A DNA stretch of 64,000 nt. Source: Nostoc piscinale CENA21. GTDB lineage: Bacteria; Cyanobacteriota; Cyanobacteriia; Cyanobacteriales; Nostocaceae. Numbering within the stretch: the stretch's first letter is position 1; every line of letters begins with the position of its first letter. Location: positions 1,305,263 to 1,369,262 of the forward strand of contig NZ_CP012036.1 of assembly GCF_001298445.1 (NCBI RefSeq). The letters run 5' to 3'. Position numbers and translations under genes: made by a program. This document shows, piece by piece, positions 10,048 to 18,936 of the stretch. Under the pieces are notes generated by a model. That model saw nothing but the letters and a program-made list of their open reading frames with translations, ran no database searches and was not told where the DNA came from.

Positions 10048-11024
10048 GTGATCAACGCCTACAGGCATCAAAGGTTTTGTCAGGCTACACCAAATGTAGT
10101 GATGAAAATTGCGATCGCGTGATCAACGCCTAATGGTATCAAAGGTTTTGTCAGGAGCGGGTAGAACTTTCCCTGAATCTTTGTGTCTGTGTGATCAACG
10201 CCTTACGGCATCAAAGGTTTAGTCAGTATCCGATGTTTGTAGCGATCGCTGATTTGGCGATAGTGATCAACGCCTAATGGCATCAAAGGTTTTGTCAGGA
10301 TTCCTGGTGAGTTGAAAGTAACAACTTCACCAGGTGATCAACGCCTAATGGCATCAAAGGTTTTGTCAGCTTCTACAAACGACTCACAGGCTAACTAGTT
10401 ACGCACGTGATCAACGCCTAATGGCATCAAAGGTTTTGTCAGTGGAACCTACTGCATTAGTTCGAGTTGTTTGTGAATTGTGATCAACGCCTAATGGCAT
10501 CAAAGGTTTTGTCAGCGCCTTATCACCTCTGCCTAAAATCGGGCAGGGGCTTTGTGATCAACGCCTAATGGCATCAAAGGTTTTGTCAGTCAAAAGACGA
10601 AGAAACAGACTGCCTTAAGCCTCTGGTGATCAACGCCTAATGGCATCAAAGGTTTTGTCAGTTAAATACTTCATTAATCTTACGCGCAACTCCATCGAGT
10701 GATCAACGCCTAATGGCATCAAAGGTTTTGTCAGACCAACACGGGCGTTAACTTCAACTGCCCCACCTTCGTGATCAACGCCTAATGGCATCAAAGGTTT
10801 TGTCAGAGAATCCAAAGTTACTTCTTGTAGCATCGGCATTAACAAGTGATCAACGCCTAATGGCATCAAAGGTTTTGTCAGTAAAGGCAAGTTGATTTCT
10901 TCCTCGGCTATTACTTCGTGATCAACGCCTAATGGCATCAAAGGTTTTGTCAGTATTGCTGTTGTTGCCTGCGAGGATCGCGCTTGGGGTGATCAACGCC
11001 TAATGGCATCAAAGGTTTTGTCAG
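10048..11024 (-). CRISPR. CRISPR array 2 (14 repeats, 13 spacers)
   Basis: Repeats of 36 bases start at 10048, 10119, 10191, 10263, 10334, 10407, 10480, 10554, 10626, 10699, 10771, 10846, 10918 and 10989; spacers are 35-39 bases. The consensus is like array 1 but with loop TAAT instead of TTAC in the GCC-loop-GGC palindrome and tail TTTTGTCAG instead of TTTAATCAG. The three leftmost repeats are variant: loop TACA at 10048, GGT for GGC at 10119, and an array-1-like copy at 10191. Decay at the left end fits a leader on the right. Two spacers (10299-10333, 10516-10553) are themselves hairpins. Both arrays probably share one Cas6. Confidence 0.98.
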
Positions 11025-11205
11025 AGCGATCGCGGAAATACATATCCTGCTTGCCCTGAGATTTGATATTACAAGCACCTATCACCCAGGAGCAATACAT
11101 AAAACAAATTTTTACCTAAATCTAATTTTTTTGAACAGATGCTAATCTTGAAAGCCTTGTATCATCTCAATTTCAAGCTTCTAAAATAAAATGCAAGCAC
11201 CTTCA
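11025..11205 (-). promoter_or_regulatory. CRISPR leader of array 2
   Basis: The right flank begins AGCGATCGC directly after the last repeat, as at array 1. It carries TACAAGCACCT at 11070-11080 and TGCAAGCACCT at 11192-11202, 46 and 168 bases from the repeat end. The same pair occurs at 46 and 169 bases in array 1. Sequence outside these motifs is poorly conserved and AT-rich. This side is therefore the leader, and new spacers should be added at the 11024 end. Confidence 0.75.
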
Positions 11206-11309
11206 AGTGATGTGAAAACCCTGGAAGTCAGTGCTGACAACAGTTATATAATTTTTTGCTGGGTTGTTGAAAGGCACAGTCGTAGATCCATGCAAAACTA
11301 ATATAGTCA

Positions 11310-11440
11310 GTAACCAGGGTGTAGGGGTATAGGAGTGTATGTATCCAAAACCCTTACACCCTATACTTTTCACCGTTCGGCTGATGCTCACGGCGAAGCC
11401 CCTACACCCATTTTTCACAGATAATTTTGATGGGTAAGTC
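11310..11440. repeat. dispersed repeat family A, copy 1 (degenerate)
   Basis: Contains GGGTGTAGGGGTATAGG followed by ATGTATCC and ACCCTTACACCC, and ends near GGGTAAGTCC. The same blocks occur at 45338-45490 and 59008-59110. This copy has an insertion resembling another small palindrome (GTTCGGCTGATG...). It fills the gap between leader 2 and cysH, and no gene is seen. Confidence 0.55.
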
Positions 11441-12175
11441 CTATTTTTGTAAGTTCCCTACATGCAGACCACACTCTTTAGCAGTAGATTCTTCCCACCA
11501 CCAACGGCCTTCGCGTTCGTGCTGATTTGGAAGAACGGGTCTGGTGCAAGGTTCGCAACCAATACTAATAAAACCGCGTTCGTGTAATTTGTTGTAAGGT
11601 ACATCTAAAGCGCGAATATATTCCCATACCTGTGCAGAAGACCAGTTAGCTAAGGGGTTGAACTTAATTAACTGATGGTCTTCTGTGGAAAATGCGGTAT
11701 CAACTTCAATGACGGGAATATGATTGCGGGTGCTGGGACTTTGGTCTTTACGCTGTCCTGTCGCCCAAGCATCGAGAGTATTTAGCTTGCGACGCAGTGG
11801 TCTAACTTTGCGGATAGCACAGCATTCTTTGTGACCATCTTGATAAAAGCTGAACAATCCTTTTTCTTCTACCAAAGCTTGGACTTCTGCGGCATCAGGG
11901 AACATAACTTCTAGCTTAATGCCATAATGTTCTCTGACTTTATCTAACAACTGATATGTTTCTGGGTGCAAGCGCCCGGTATCGAGGGTAAAAACTCGGA
12001 AGTTTTTGGTGATTTTAGAAGCAATATCAATCAATACAACATCTTCAGCACCACTGAAAGAAATTGCCATGTTGTCAAAAGTGTCCAAGGCAAATTTGAG
12101 AATTTCTCTCGGTGATTTTTGGCTATATTCTGCTTCTAAAGCTGCAATATTTAAATCCGTATGGGCGGCTACCAT
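11441..12175 (-). CDS. cysH: assimilatory adenylyl-sulfate / phosphoadenylyl-sulfate reductase
   Basis: Reduces activated sulfate (APS or PAPS) to sulfite in cysteine biosynthesis. The 244-residue protein has the PP-loop segment ISFSGAEDVVLID (38-50), the LDTGRLHPET block (64-73) and the C-terminal ECGLHVG with the catalytic cysteine C235. It also has the paired cysteines C118-C119 (ECCAIRK) and C207/C210 (GCEPC). In this family those four ligate a 4Fe-4S cluster and usually indicate use of APS rather than PAPS, so the substrate may be APS (inference). Transcribed away from the methyltransferase; no downstream partner in the same direction. Confidence 0.95.
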   Translation of the reverse strand: MVAAHTDLNIAALEAEYSQKSPREILKFALDTFDNMAISFSGAEDVVLIDIASKITKNFRVFTLDTGRLHPETYQLLDKVREHYGIKLEVMFPDAAEVQALVEEKGLFSFYQDGHKECCAIRKVRPLRRKLNTLDAWATGQRKDQSPSTRNHIPVIEVDTAFSTEDHQLIKFNPLANWSSAQVWEYIRALDVPYNKLHERGFISIGCEPCTRPVLPNQHEREGRWWWEESTAKECGLHVGNLQK

Positions 12176-12336
12176 GTTTGAATGTTCTCTTCTCTCTGAA
12201 CTTGAATTTTACCAATTTTCAGATGCGGTTATACCAATTTTTGACCACAACTTACGGAAATCACTCCATGTATTGCGCTAAAACTGCAAAATGCGATCGC
12301 TGTTACACTGCAATTATCTCACTCTAGCCAGAGCCA

Positions 12337-13173
12337 ATGACCGATCCACTCCCATTAAATGAATATAAGCAACAAATCGCCGACACCTATAGTCGCAGAA
12401 GTCCAACTTATGATCAAAGCGATTGGCATTTACAAATTGCTCATCGTTTGGTGGAATATGCACAACTGCATCCAGGAGATCAGGTATTAGATATTGCAAC
12501 TGGTACGGCGATGGCTGCAATTGCGGCGGCTCAAGTTGTAGGCGCTGGTGGTAAGGTGATTGGTATAGATATTTCGCCGGGAATGCTGGAACAAGCAAGA
12601 CGCAAGGTGGAAGAATTAGGACTAACAAATATTGAATTTCTATTAGCAGATGCAGAATCACTCAACTTTCCAGTTAACAGTTTTGACTGCATCTTATGTT
12701 CTTCGGCATTAATTTGGATGGAAAATGTTGCAGGTGCATTACAGCATTGGCATCAATTTTTAAAACCTGGAGGTTTAATTGGGTTTCATGCCTTTGCAGA
12801 TACATCTTTTATTGGTGTTGTTGTTGTGCAGAAAATCGTGGAAAAGTACGGTATTTCACTTCATTTCAGTAAGCCTACAAGTACAGCAGCTAAGTGCCAT
12901 GATTTGCTAAAAATATCCGGTTATGACTGCATTGAAATCAAATCTGAGCAATACATTAGCTATGTCAGTTTAGAACAAGCAAAACAGATGTGGTCAGGTA
13001 ATGAGTATCTAGCACCGGGTCAATTTCCGAATCCTTTATTGCAGTTATCAACTGAACAAATAGAGGCAGTTAAATCTGAATTTGAATTAGAATTATCTGC
13101 ATTAGAAACTGAAAAAGGCATTAGGAATGATATCACTGTATTTTTTACTTTTGGACGTAAACCAGTAAATTAA
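12337..13173 (+). CDS. class I SAM-dependent methyltransferase (UbiE-like)
   Basis: A 278-residue protein with a clear Rossmann-type SAM-binding fold. Motif I is VLDIATGTAMAAI (about residues 50-62), the acidic residue after strand 2 is in VIGIDISPGMLEQA (78-91), motif II is DAESLNFPVNSFDCILCSSAL (105-125), and motif III is LKPGGLIGFHAF. Residues 1-35 (YKQQIADTYSRRSPTYDQSDWH) resemble the entry helix of UbiE/Coq5-like enzymes. The substrate cannot be told from sequence. It is divergent from cysH with 161 bases between the starts, which presumably hold both promoters. Confidence 0.88.
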   Translation: MTDPLPLNEYKQQIADTYSRRSPTYDQSDWHLQIAHRLVEYAQLHPGDQVLDIATGTAMAAIAAAQVVGAGGKVIGIDISPGMLEQARRKVEELGLTNIEFLLADAESLNFPVNSFDCILCSSALIWMENVAGALQHWHQFLKPGGLIGFHAFADTSFIGVVVVQKIVEKYGISLHFSKPTSTAAKCHDLLKISGYDCIEIKSEQYISYVSLEQAKQMWSGNEYLAPGQFPNPLLQLSTEQIEAVKSEFELELSALETEKGIRNDITVFFTFGRKPVN

Positions 13174-13250
13174 AATTTACTATTGGTAAATATTTTATAA
13201 TTTAATGAAAGTATTATATACCGCAGTATACCTATTAATAAATTATTACA

Positions 13251-14172
13251 ATGCCTTATTTAACTGCTGCTAGTGCAATTCGTAACCTGATTACTGAATA
13301 TACGCGATCGCCAACTTTGTGGATAGATACAGAAGTAGCTGATTATAATAGCCGGAATCCTAGATTATCCCTGATTCAAGTGTTAGATGATCCTGATGAT
13401 ATGAGTGGCGATCGCGTTTTTCTGTTGGATGTATTAAATCAAGATGAATTGGTAGCTGATTTTATTCAGCAAGTAATGTTAAATCCGAATATTGAAAAAG
13501 TATTTCATAATTCCAGTTATGATGTGAAATTCCTCGGTAATAAAAAAGCTAAAAATATTACTTGTACCTTAGAAATAGCGAAAAAAAATTCCTTATTATC
13601 TGTTACCAGTACCAAATTATCAACTCAAAACACTTGCAACTGTTTTGTGTAACTTTCACTATATTGATAAACAAGCACAAAGTAGCGACTGGGGCAGAAG
13701 ACCTTTATCGGAAGAACAAATAGACTACGCTTATCTTGACTGCATTTATCTTGCTCAAGTGCATAAACATTTGTTAGAATTACAAGCAGAAGGTAATCCT
13801 AATCCAGATACAGAAGATTTAATAGCTCTGAATGCTAGATATACCCAAATAGAAGAACAATGGAAGCTATTAAACTCTGAATATGAACATTTACAAGAGC
13901 GCATTAAAAAAGCTATGCAGGCTCAAAATGTATCAGAAACATCTGCTTTTAAGTTGACAGCTTATGAACGCAAAACCGTAAAAGCCCAATTCTTAGAATT
14001 GGCAAGACTGGTACAAACTCAAGGATTAAATTTAGATTTTCCGATTACCTTGACTCAAAAGCTGCAAAAAGATTTAGGGGAAAATTTAGAACAATTATCT
14101 GTAGAAATAGATACATCTAATGCTTTGCGGCTAACTCCGAAAACTCAAGAAACTAATAGTGAAGATGAGTAG
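13251..14172 (+). CDS. rnd: ribonuclease D-like 3'-5' exonuclease; frame broken at A8
   Basis: DEDD-family exonuclease trimming RNA 3' ends. Exo I is LWIDTEVADYN (near residue 24) and exo II HNSSYDVKFLG (near 84). The exo III region is in the second frame (IDYAYLDCIYLAQVHKHL), followed by a C-terminal coiled/helical region to residue 306. The frame breaks at a run of eight A (13581-13588). With seven it reads AKKIPYYLLPVPNYQLKTLA, the normal continuation, and joins the second frame. Without correction the product would stop 133 residues in, before the last catalytic aspartates. Confidence 0.88.
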
Positions 14173-14397
14173 CAAGAGTGATTAATTGGAATGCAATTTT
14201 TATTAAGAAATAAAAAAGAAAGTATAATTTTTTACAGTTAAATTACAAGCTAAAACACAAAAAGTTGATAAACTTCCCGGTTAAGGCAAGAGTTAACCGT
14301 TATTAAACCTAGGGAATATCAGTTAAGTGTAAAATTCCAGAACTAAGAAAATTGGGTGCTAATTAAATCTAGGTGGAATGGTGGTTGAAAGCAACTT

Positions 14398-15240
14398 ATG
14401 AAGCTGCGGTTATGGGAGCAAAAGCGGGTGAAGGAAAAACAAGCATTGGCTATGGTTGTGCTGACTGTGTTGAGTGCAATTACCCTTGTCTCTTGCAATC
14501 GAGATAAGAATGTTTTGGTGACAGAAATCGGCTTCAATCCTCCTAGCCGCCGTACTATTAAAACTTCACAAGCTGGGGCGCTGTATCTTCAAGGACAAAA
14601 TCAGCACCTCAAAGGCGACTTACAAGCAGCGATCGCATCTTATACTAAAGCCATCAACCTCAACCCTGACTATAGTGCAGCTTATAAGGGGCGGGGACTG
14701 GCTTATTTTGATACAGGAGACAAACAAAAAGCCATTGATGATTATAATGAAGCCTTGCGCCTGTCTCCCAACGATGCCGAAGCTTATAACAGTCGGGGAA
14801 ACGCCCGCGCTTCCTTGGGAGATAATCGAGGTGCGATCGCAGATTATACCCAAGCCGTTAAACTCTCACCCAACTATGCCGAAGCTTATAATAACCGCGC
14901 CAATGCCCGTGCAGCCATCGGTGAGAGAGATGGTTCACTAGAAGATTACGACCAAGCAATTATTCTCAATCCGCGTTATGCGATTGCTTACAATAACCGG
15001 GGTAACGCTAGGGCTGCTCAAGGAGATAAACAAGGAGCCATAGCCGACTACAACGAAGCTATACGCCTAAATCCCAACTTTGCACCAGCTTATAACAATC
15101 GCGGGAACGCCCGCGCCGCCCAAGGTGACAAACAAGGCGCAATGAAAGATTTAGAACAAGCCGCCACCATTTTGCAACGTCAAGGTAATAACGACTTGTA
15201 TCAACAAGTCATGAATAATATGCAGGAACTTGGACAGTAG
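14398..15240 (+). CDS. TPR-repeat lipoprotein
   Basis: 280 residues. After a basic start, a hydrophobic stretch ends in the lipobox LVSC (cysteine near residue 33), so it is probably an exported lipoprotein. From about residue 63 five to six tandem TPR units of 34 residues follow (pattern AIADYTQAVKLSPNYAEAYN), ending at residue 265. Units 4-6 are very similar at DNA level (NNRGNARAAQGDKQGA), suggesting recent duplication. TPRs mediate protein-protein contacts; partner unknown. A leader at 14173-14397 shows no gene. Confidence 0.85.
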   Translation: MKLRLWEQKRVKEKQALAMVVLTVLSAITLVSCNRDKNVLVTEIGFNPPSRRTIKTSQAGALYLQGQNQHLKGDLQAAIASYTKAINLNPDYSAAYKGRGLAYFDTGDKQKAIDDYNEALRLSPNDAEAYNSRGNARASLGDNRGAIADYTQAVKLSPNYAEAYNNRANARAAIGERDGSLEDYDQAIILNPRYAIAYNNRGNARAAQGDKQGAIADYNEAIRLNPNFAPAYNNRGNARAAQGDKQGAMKDLEQAATILQRQGNNDLYQQVMNNMQELGQ

Positions 15241-15368
15241 TTTTTGATCCCCCTAAATCTAAATCCCCCTTTCCAAGCTGTTCATGATCAACATCTTTCC
15301 TATATCTTTACCATTTCTAAATTATTCTGGCTATAACAGAGTCAATCATCCTTGTGCTAATCATATCG

Positions 15369-15996
15369 ATGAAATTTCCTCGATTTCTCAAGATTGTTGT
15401 CCCAATTTTTTTTAGTTGTGATTTGTCTAATTCTGTGGGTTAAATTACAAGCGCCAGATGATCGACGCGCTCAGATTTGCCGTAATGCTAAACCTCTCAC
15501 TGAAGTCAAAGTTAATGATTATGATGAACTAGGAATTTATTGGCATAGTGGCACATTTACTAGACAAGTTTCTCTTGATGGTAAAAGAAACATTAAAGTC
15601 ATTATTTTTCCTAAAGGGCTGTCTCCAAAAACATGGACAAAAATAGATTCATCATCGATTCAGTATCTAGGAAAAGGTGGTGATGATAGTTGGAAAGAAT
15701 GGTTACGTCCCGACTACTTTTATTTGCTGGAAGTTCCTGCACAAACAACAGCCTTAGCTTTTGGAAGACTTTGTTATCGCAATGGCGATGCTGAAGTTGA
15801 GTCAATCAACAAGCTGACAAGCACTTCTCTAGGAAAGATAGTTATTAATGACAAAATTTATCTTTCTCATTTATATCCATTCCCCAAAATTACTGCATCA
15901 ACTGTGATTGTGAATACAGGTAGTAATCAGCTTGATACTCTTGGTACTCAAACAGAGGTATATTTCACAAGAGAAAATATTCAACTTGTAAACTAG
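15369..15996 (+). CDS. hypothetical membrane-anchored protein; frame broken at T8
   Basis: Family not recognised. The frame open from the TTG at 15394 lacks a good start. If the run of eight T at 15406-15413 is seven, an ATG at 15369 opens a 208-residue protein whose first 28 residues (MKFPRFLKIVV then PIFLVVICLILWVKLQA) form a signal anchor. The rest is soluble, mixed alpha/beta and rich in aromatic residues (YWHSGTFTRQVSLDG; WKEWLRPDYFYLLEVP). It is expected to sit on the outer face of the plasma membrane. No operon partner: the next gene is convergent. Confidence 0.6.
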
Positions 15997-16046
15997 GTTA
16001 TCCAGAACTGAGGCATCAATATTATCTAGCGATTTGCTATGATCAG

Positions 16047-17547
16047 TCAACGAGTTAGAGAAGTTGCTTGTTTTTTTAATTGGTCAATGACGACAAAACG
16101 AATATCACGTTTTTCAGAAATTAGCTTAATGTCTGGCTGTTGAAGATTTAAAAAATCTAATCCTTGCTCTTTGCCGCTAATTAAGAAATCACTAATAGCA
16201 ACTTTATAAAATTTCTCGGTGTCAAGAGGCTGACCATTAATTAACCAATTACCTGAATTTTTTTCTTGAGTAACTTTTGCTGTTTGGAGATAACCACCAG
16301 TACCTTTATTTTCTTGACCTTTCGCTAGGACTTTTTTTTAATAATTCACCCTTCATTTCTACAGCTACGACTTTACCACCAAAAGGCAAGATGCGAATGA
16401 CATCATATTGAGTAATTGACCCAGGCGGAATGACATCATCAACGCGAATTGAGCCGCCATTAAATATAGCTAAATCTGCGTTTGGGACTTCTTGCAACAT
16501 TGCTTCAGCAATTAACTTGGTGAGTTCTGTAGATTTGTTGCGAACACTTGATTCTAAGCCATCTAAAGGATGCGAAATTTTAGCCACTTCTTGATTAGGT
16601 TCAAAACCATTGGCGCGAAATGCTGCAAAACCCTTGTCTAGCCATTGTTTAACCACCTGTGCCGTTTTTGGTTCTTCGGGGATTTTATCGGTAATTGGCA
16701 TTAAACGAGAGTTAATTTGCAGACTACGCTTTTTGGTGTCGTAGCGTAGTTGATGAATATAAATTGTACGTGCATTGGCATCGGCTTTAAAAATGGGTGT
16801 AAAGTCTCGTCCCCGCCATTGTTGAATATTTTCATGTTCGTGACCGCCGAGGATGAGGTCAATTTCTGGTATTGTTTCTGCAAGTATGCGATCGCTCTGT
16901 ATGGGTAAATGAGTCACAGCTACCAAAATATCCACTTTTCCTTTCAGTGCTGCTACCTGCTGTTTGGCTACCATCAAAGGATCTGTGTAACTGACGTAAT
17001 TGGCTTTATTGCTATCGAGAGTAACACCAATTAACCCGAATCTGACAACAGCACCGCGATCGCCTTTCACATTAAATACTATCGACCTGGGAACATTTTT
17101 GAAAGGTTGACCTTTACTATCTGATACATTCCCAGAAAACCACCAAAACCGCGATTCTTGCAATCGTTGATAAAATGAATTTTCTGGTATATCAAATTCA
17201 TGATTACCAAAGGTTGCATAGTCCAAACCTAAAGCATTGAGTACAGCTACTATCTGCTGTCCAGCTAAAGGTGTACCGTTAATTTTGGCAGTTCCCAAAG
17301 CCGAAGGACTTAAAAAATCTCCAGCCAAAATTGTATAGGTGCGTGGGTTTGCTTGACGCAGTTGTTTTCTGACTGTAGCAACACGCGCCAAACCACCACG
17401 AGTTCCCCCCTCTACTGGCGTAATTTCGTAGATGTCATTCAGTTGCAATAAATTAATATTGACAATTTCGGCAAATACCGGAGTTGCGAAAGTAAGTGTG
17501 GCTAATATCTGTAAAACTATACTGCACCCTGGCGATAGAATTTTCAT
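16047..17547 (-). CDS. 5'-nucleotidase/metallophosphatase (UshA-like), exported; frame broken at A8
   Basis: Periplasmic hydrolase of nucleotides or related phosphoesters. Residues 1-26 are a signal peptide (IVLQILATLTFATPVFA). The calcineurin-like domain follows with LNDIYE (36-41), GDFLSP, GNHEFD and GGHEHE, then the 5'-nucleotidase C-terminal domain with FNGGSIRVDDVIPPG. The first motif usually reads NDxH; here the histidine is tyrosine. A run of eight T on the plus strand (16332-16339) breaks the frame. With seven it continues LLKKVLAKGQENKGTGG to a stop at 16047, giving 499 residues. Unbroken, it is the expected family length. Confidence 0.88.
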
Positions 17548-17670
17548 ATTTTATAACTGGCGGATTTTATATCTTAATAATTGATGAGTTTTGTCACGCC
17601 ACTACGTATATTTCACAAATCAAATATACATTTGAATATTTAATATTTACTTAATATATGGTGAGGTTCA

Positions 17671-17708
17671 GATACCCGACTTCTTAAAGAAGCCTGGTAT
17701 CTTTTTCG
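17671..17708. terminator. palindromic repeat with T tract (family C)
   Basis: GATACCCGACTTCTT and its near complement AAGAAGCCTGGTATC form a 15-bp imperfect stem followed by CTTTTTCG. It is a degenerate copy of the perfect palindrome at 21194-21224. It lies between two divergent genes, so a terminator role for either is doubtful; it is more likely a dispersed palindromic element. Confidence 0.55.
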
Positions 17709-17814
17709 CAAATAATAGAAAAGCTGAAAATTCAGGTAATACCAAAAGATAGAAGATATCTCTGGGATAAAAAATTTATTGTAATAACGCAACTTCTATA
17801 TAAGGTTAATAATT

Positions 17815-18294
17815 GTGACTAAAAGTGAACCTCTGTATCAACAGCAACCACTAGTTGTTGCAGGAATTACTATAGGTCTTGGCTTAGGTGGCTTTGTTGA
17901 CGGAATTTTATTGCATCAAATTCTGCAATGGCATCACATGCTTAGTAGTGTTAAGCCTTTGACTAACGACTCAAATATAGATTTAAACATGGTCTGGGAT
18001 GGATTATTTCATGTCTTAGACTTTGTGTTGACTGTGACAGGAATTATCTTGTTATGGCGTGCTGGCAAGCGTGATGATGTTGATTGGTCTTCATCCACCT
18101 TTTTTGGCTCTATACTCATCGGTGCGGGATTATTTGACGTAATTGAAGGCATAATTGACCATCAAATTCTCGGTATCCATCATGTGAAACCAGGATCAAA
18201 TCAGTTAGCTTGGGATTTAGGATTCATATTATTTGGTGCGCTGCTTGTATTAATTGGCTGGATAATGCTACAAAAGAGCAAAAAAAGTTACTAG
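17815..18294 (+). CDS. DUF2243 family membrane protein
   Basis: 159 residues starting at GTG, with four predicted membrane helices: about residues 14-34 (VVAGITIGLGLGGFVDGILL), 62-83, 97-117 and 132-152. The histidine-rich repeats GFVDGILLHQILQWHH and GLFDVIEGIIDHQILGIHH form an internal duplication of the DUF2243 type, with His/Asp pairs that could bind metal or haem (inference). Function of the family is unknown. Seven bases separate it from the DUF4129 gene, so the two are probably cotranscribed. Confidence 0.85.
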   Translation: MTKSEPLYQQQPLVVAGITIGLGLGGFVDGILLHQILQWHHMLSSVKPLTNDSNIDLNMVWDGLFHVLDFVLTVTGIILLWRAGKRDDVDWSSSTFFGSILIGAGLFDVIEGIIDHQILGIHHVKPGSNQLAWDLGFILFGALLVLIGWIMLQKSKKSY

Positions 18295-18300
18295 TTATTT

Positions 18301-18933
18301 ATGTCTACTGATGGCTTTGAAAAAACTAGCTGGAGTTGGCAGTTATCTCAATTTCAGCAACAAATTGGAGAATTGATAGAATACCAATTTGACCGCTTTC
18401 AAAATTCTTTACCAAACTTATCACCAGACTGGAAGATTAGTCCTTGGTTAAGTAATTTGCTAGTCTTGTTATTTTGGTTGATACTTGCGTTATTTTTTGC
18501 TTTTGTGCTTTGGCGTTTATGGCAAGAATTCAGTCCATACATATATGCTTGGTTATCTGTGGGCAATAATAATGCGAATGCTGGAGCTAATCATGGCGAT
18601 CATGATTTATCTGTAGCATTATGGCTGGAGCGATCGCAATCACTTTACCGCCAAGGTAATTACCGTGAAGCTTGTCGTTGTCTGTACTTGGCAATCTTAC
18701 AACATCTGCATGATACTAAACTCATTCCCCATAAATTTAGCCGCACAGATGGCGAATATTTGCAGGTTTTACGCTCAACTGTCACCCCAGTTCAACCTTA
18801 CGAGACCTTGATTACTACCCACGAACAATTATGTTTTGGCAATGCTGAGATATCGCCAGAAAATTATCAACAATGCCAGCAAGCCTATCAAGAAATTATT
18901 AATCAACAACACAACTCAGCACTCAGCACTTAA
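18301..18933 (+). CDS. DUF4129 domain membrane protein
   Basis: 210 residues with one membrane helix at about 55-78 (NLLVLLFWLILALFFAFVLW) and a cytoplasmic C-terminal DUF4129 domain at 110-200 (LYRQGNYREACRCLYLAILQ ... THEQLCFGNAEISPENYQQ). DUF4129 proteins usually accompany DUF4350, DUF58 and MoxR AAA ATPase genes in membrane-associated chaperone-like clusters. Only DUF4350 follows here. The last residues (SALST) are encoded by a short tandem repeat (CTCAGCA units), so the natural C-terminus may have been altered by repeat insertion. Confidence 0.85.
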   Translation: MSTDGFEKTSWSWQLSQFQQQIGELIEYQFDRFQNSLPNLSPDWKISPWLSNLLVLLFWLILALFFAFVLWRLWQEFSPYIYAWLSVGNNNANAGANHGDHDLSVALWLERSQSLYRQGNYREACRCLYLAILQHLHDTKLIPHKFSRTDGEYLQVLRSTVTPVQPYETLITTHEQLCFGNAEISPENYQQCQQAYQEIINQQHNSALST

Positions 18934-18936
18934 GTT

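Noticed and set aside
10630..10941. Open frame of 103 codons with repeated MPLGVDH units
   Set aside because: It is the reading of the CRISPR array itself; the repeat units are CRISPR repeats and spacers.
11203..11418. 71-codon minus-strand frame next to leader 2
   Set aside because: Covers the dispersed repeat and has no protein-like composition or ribosome site.
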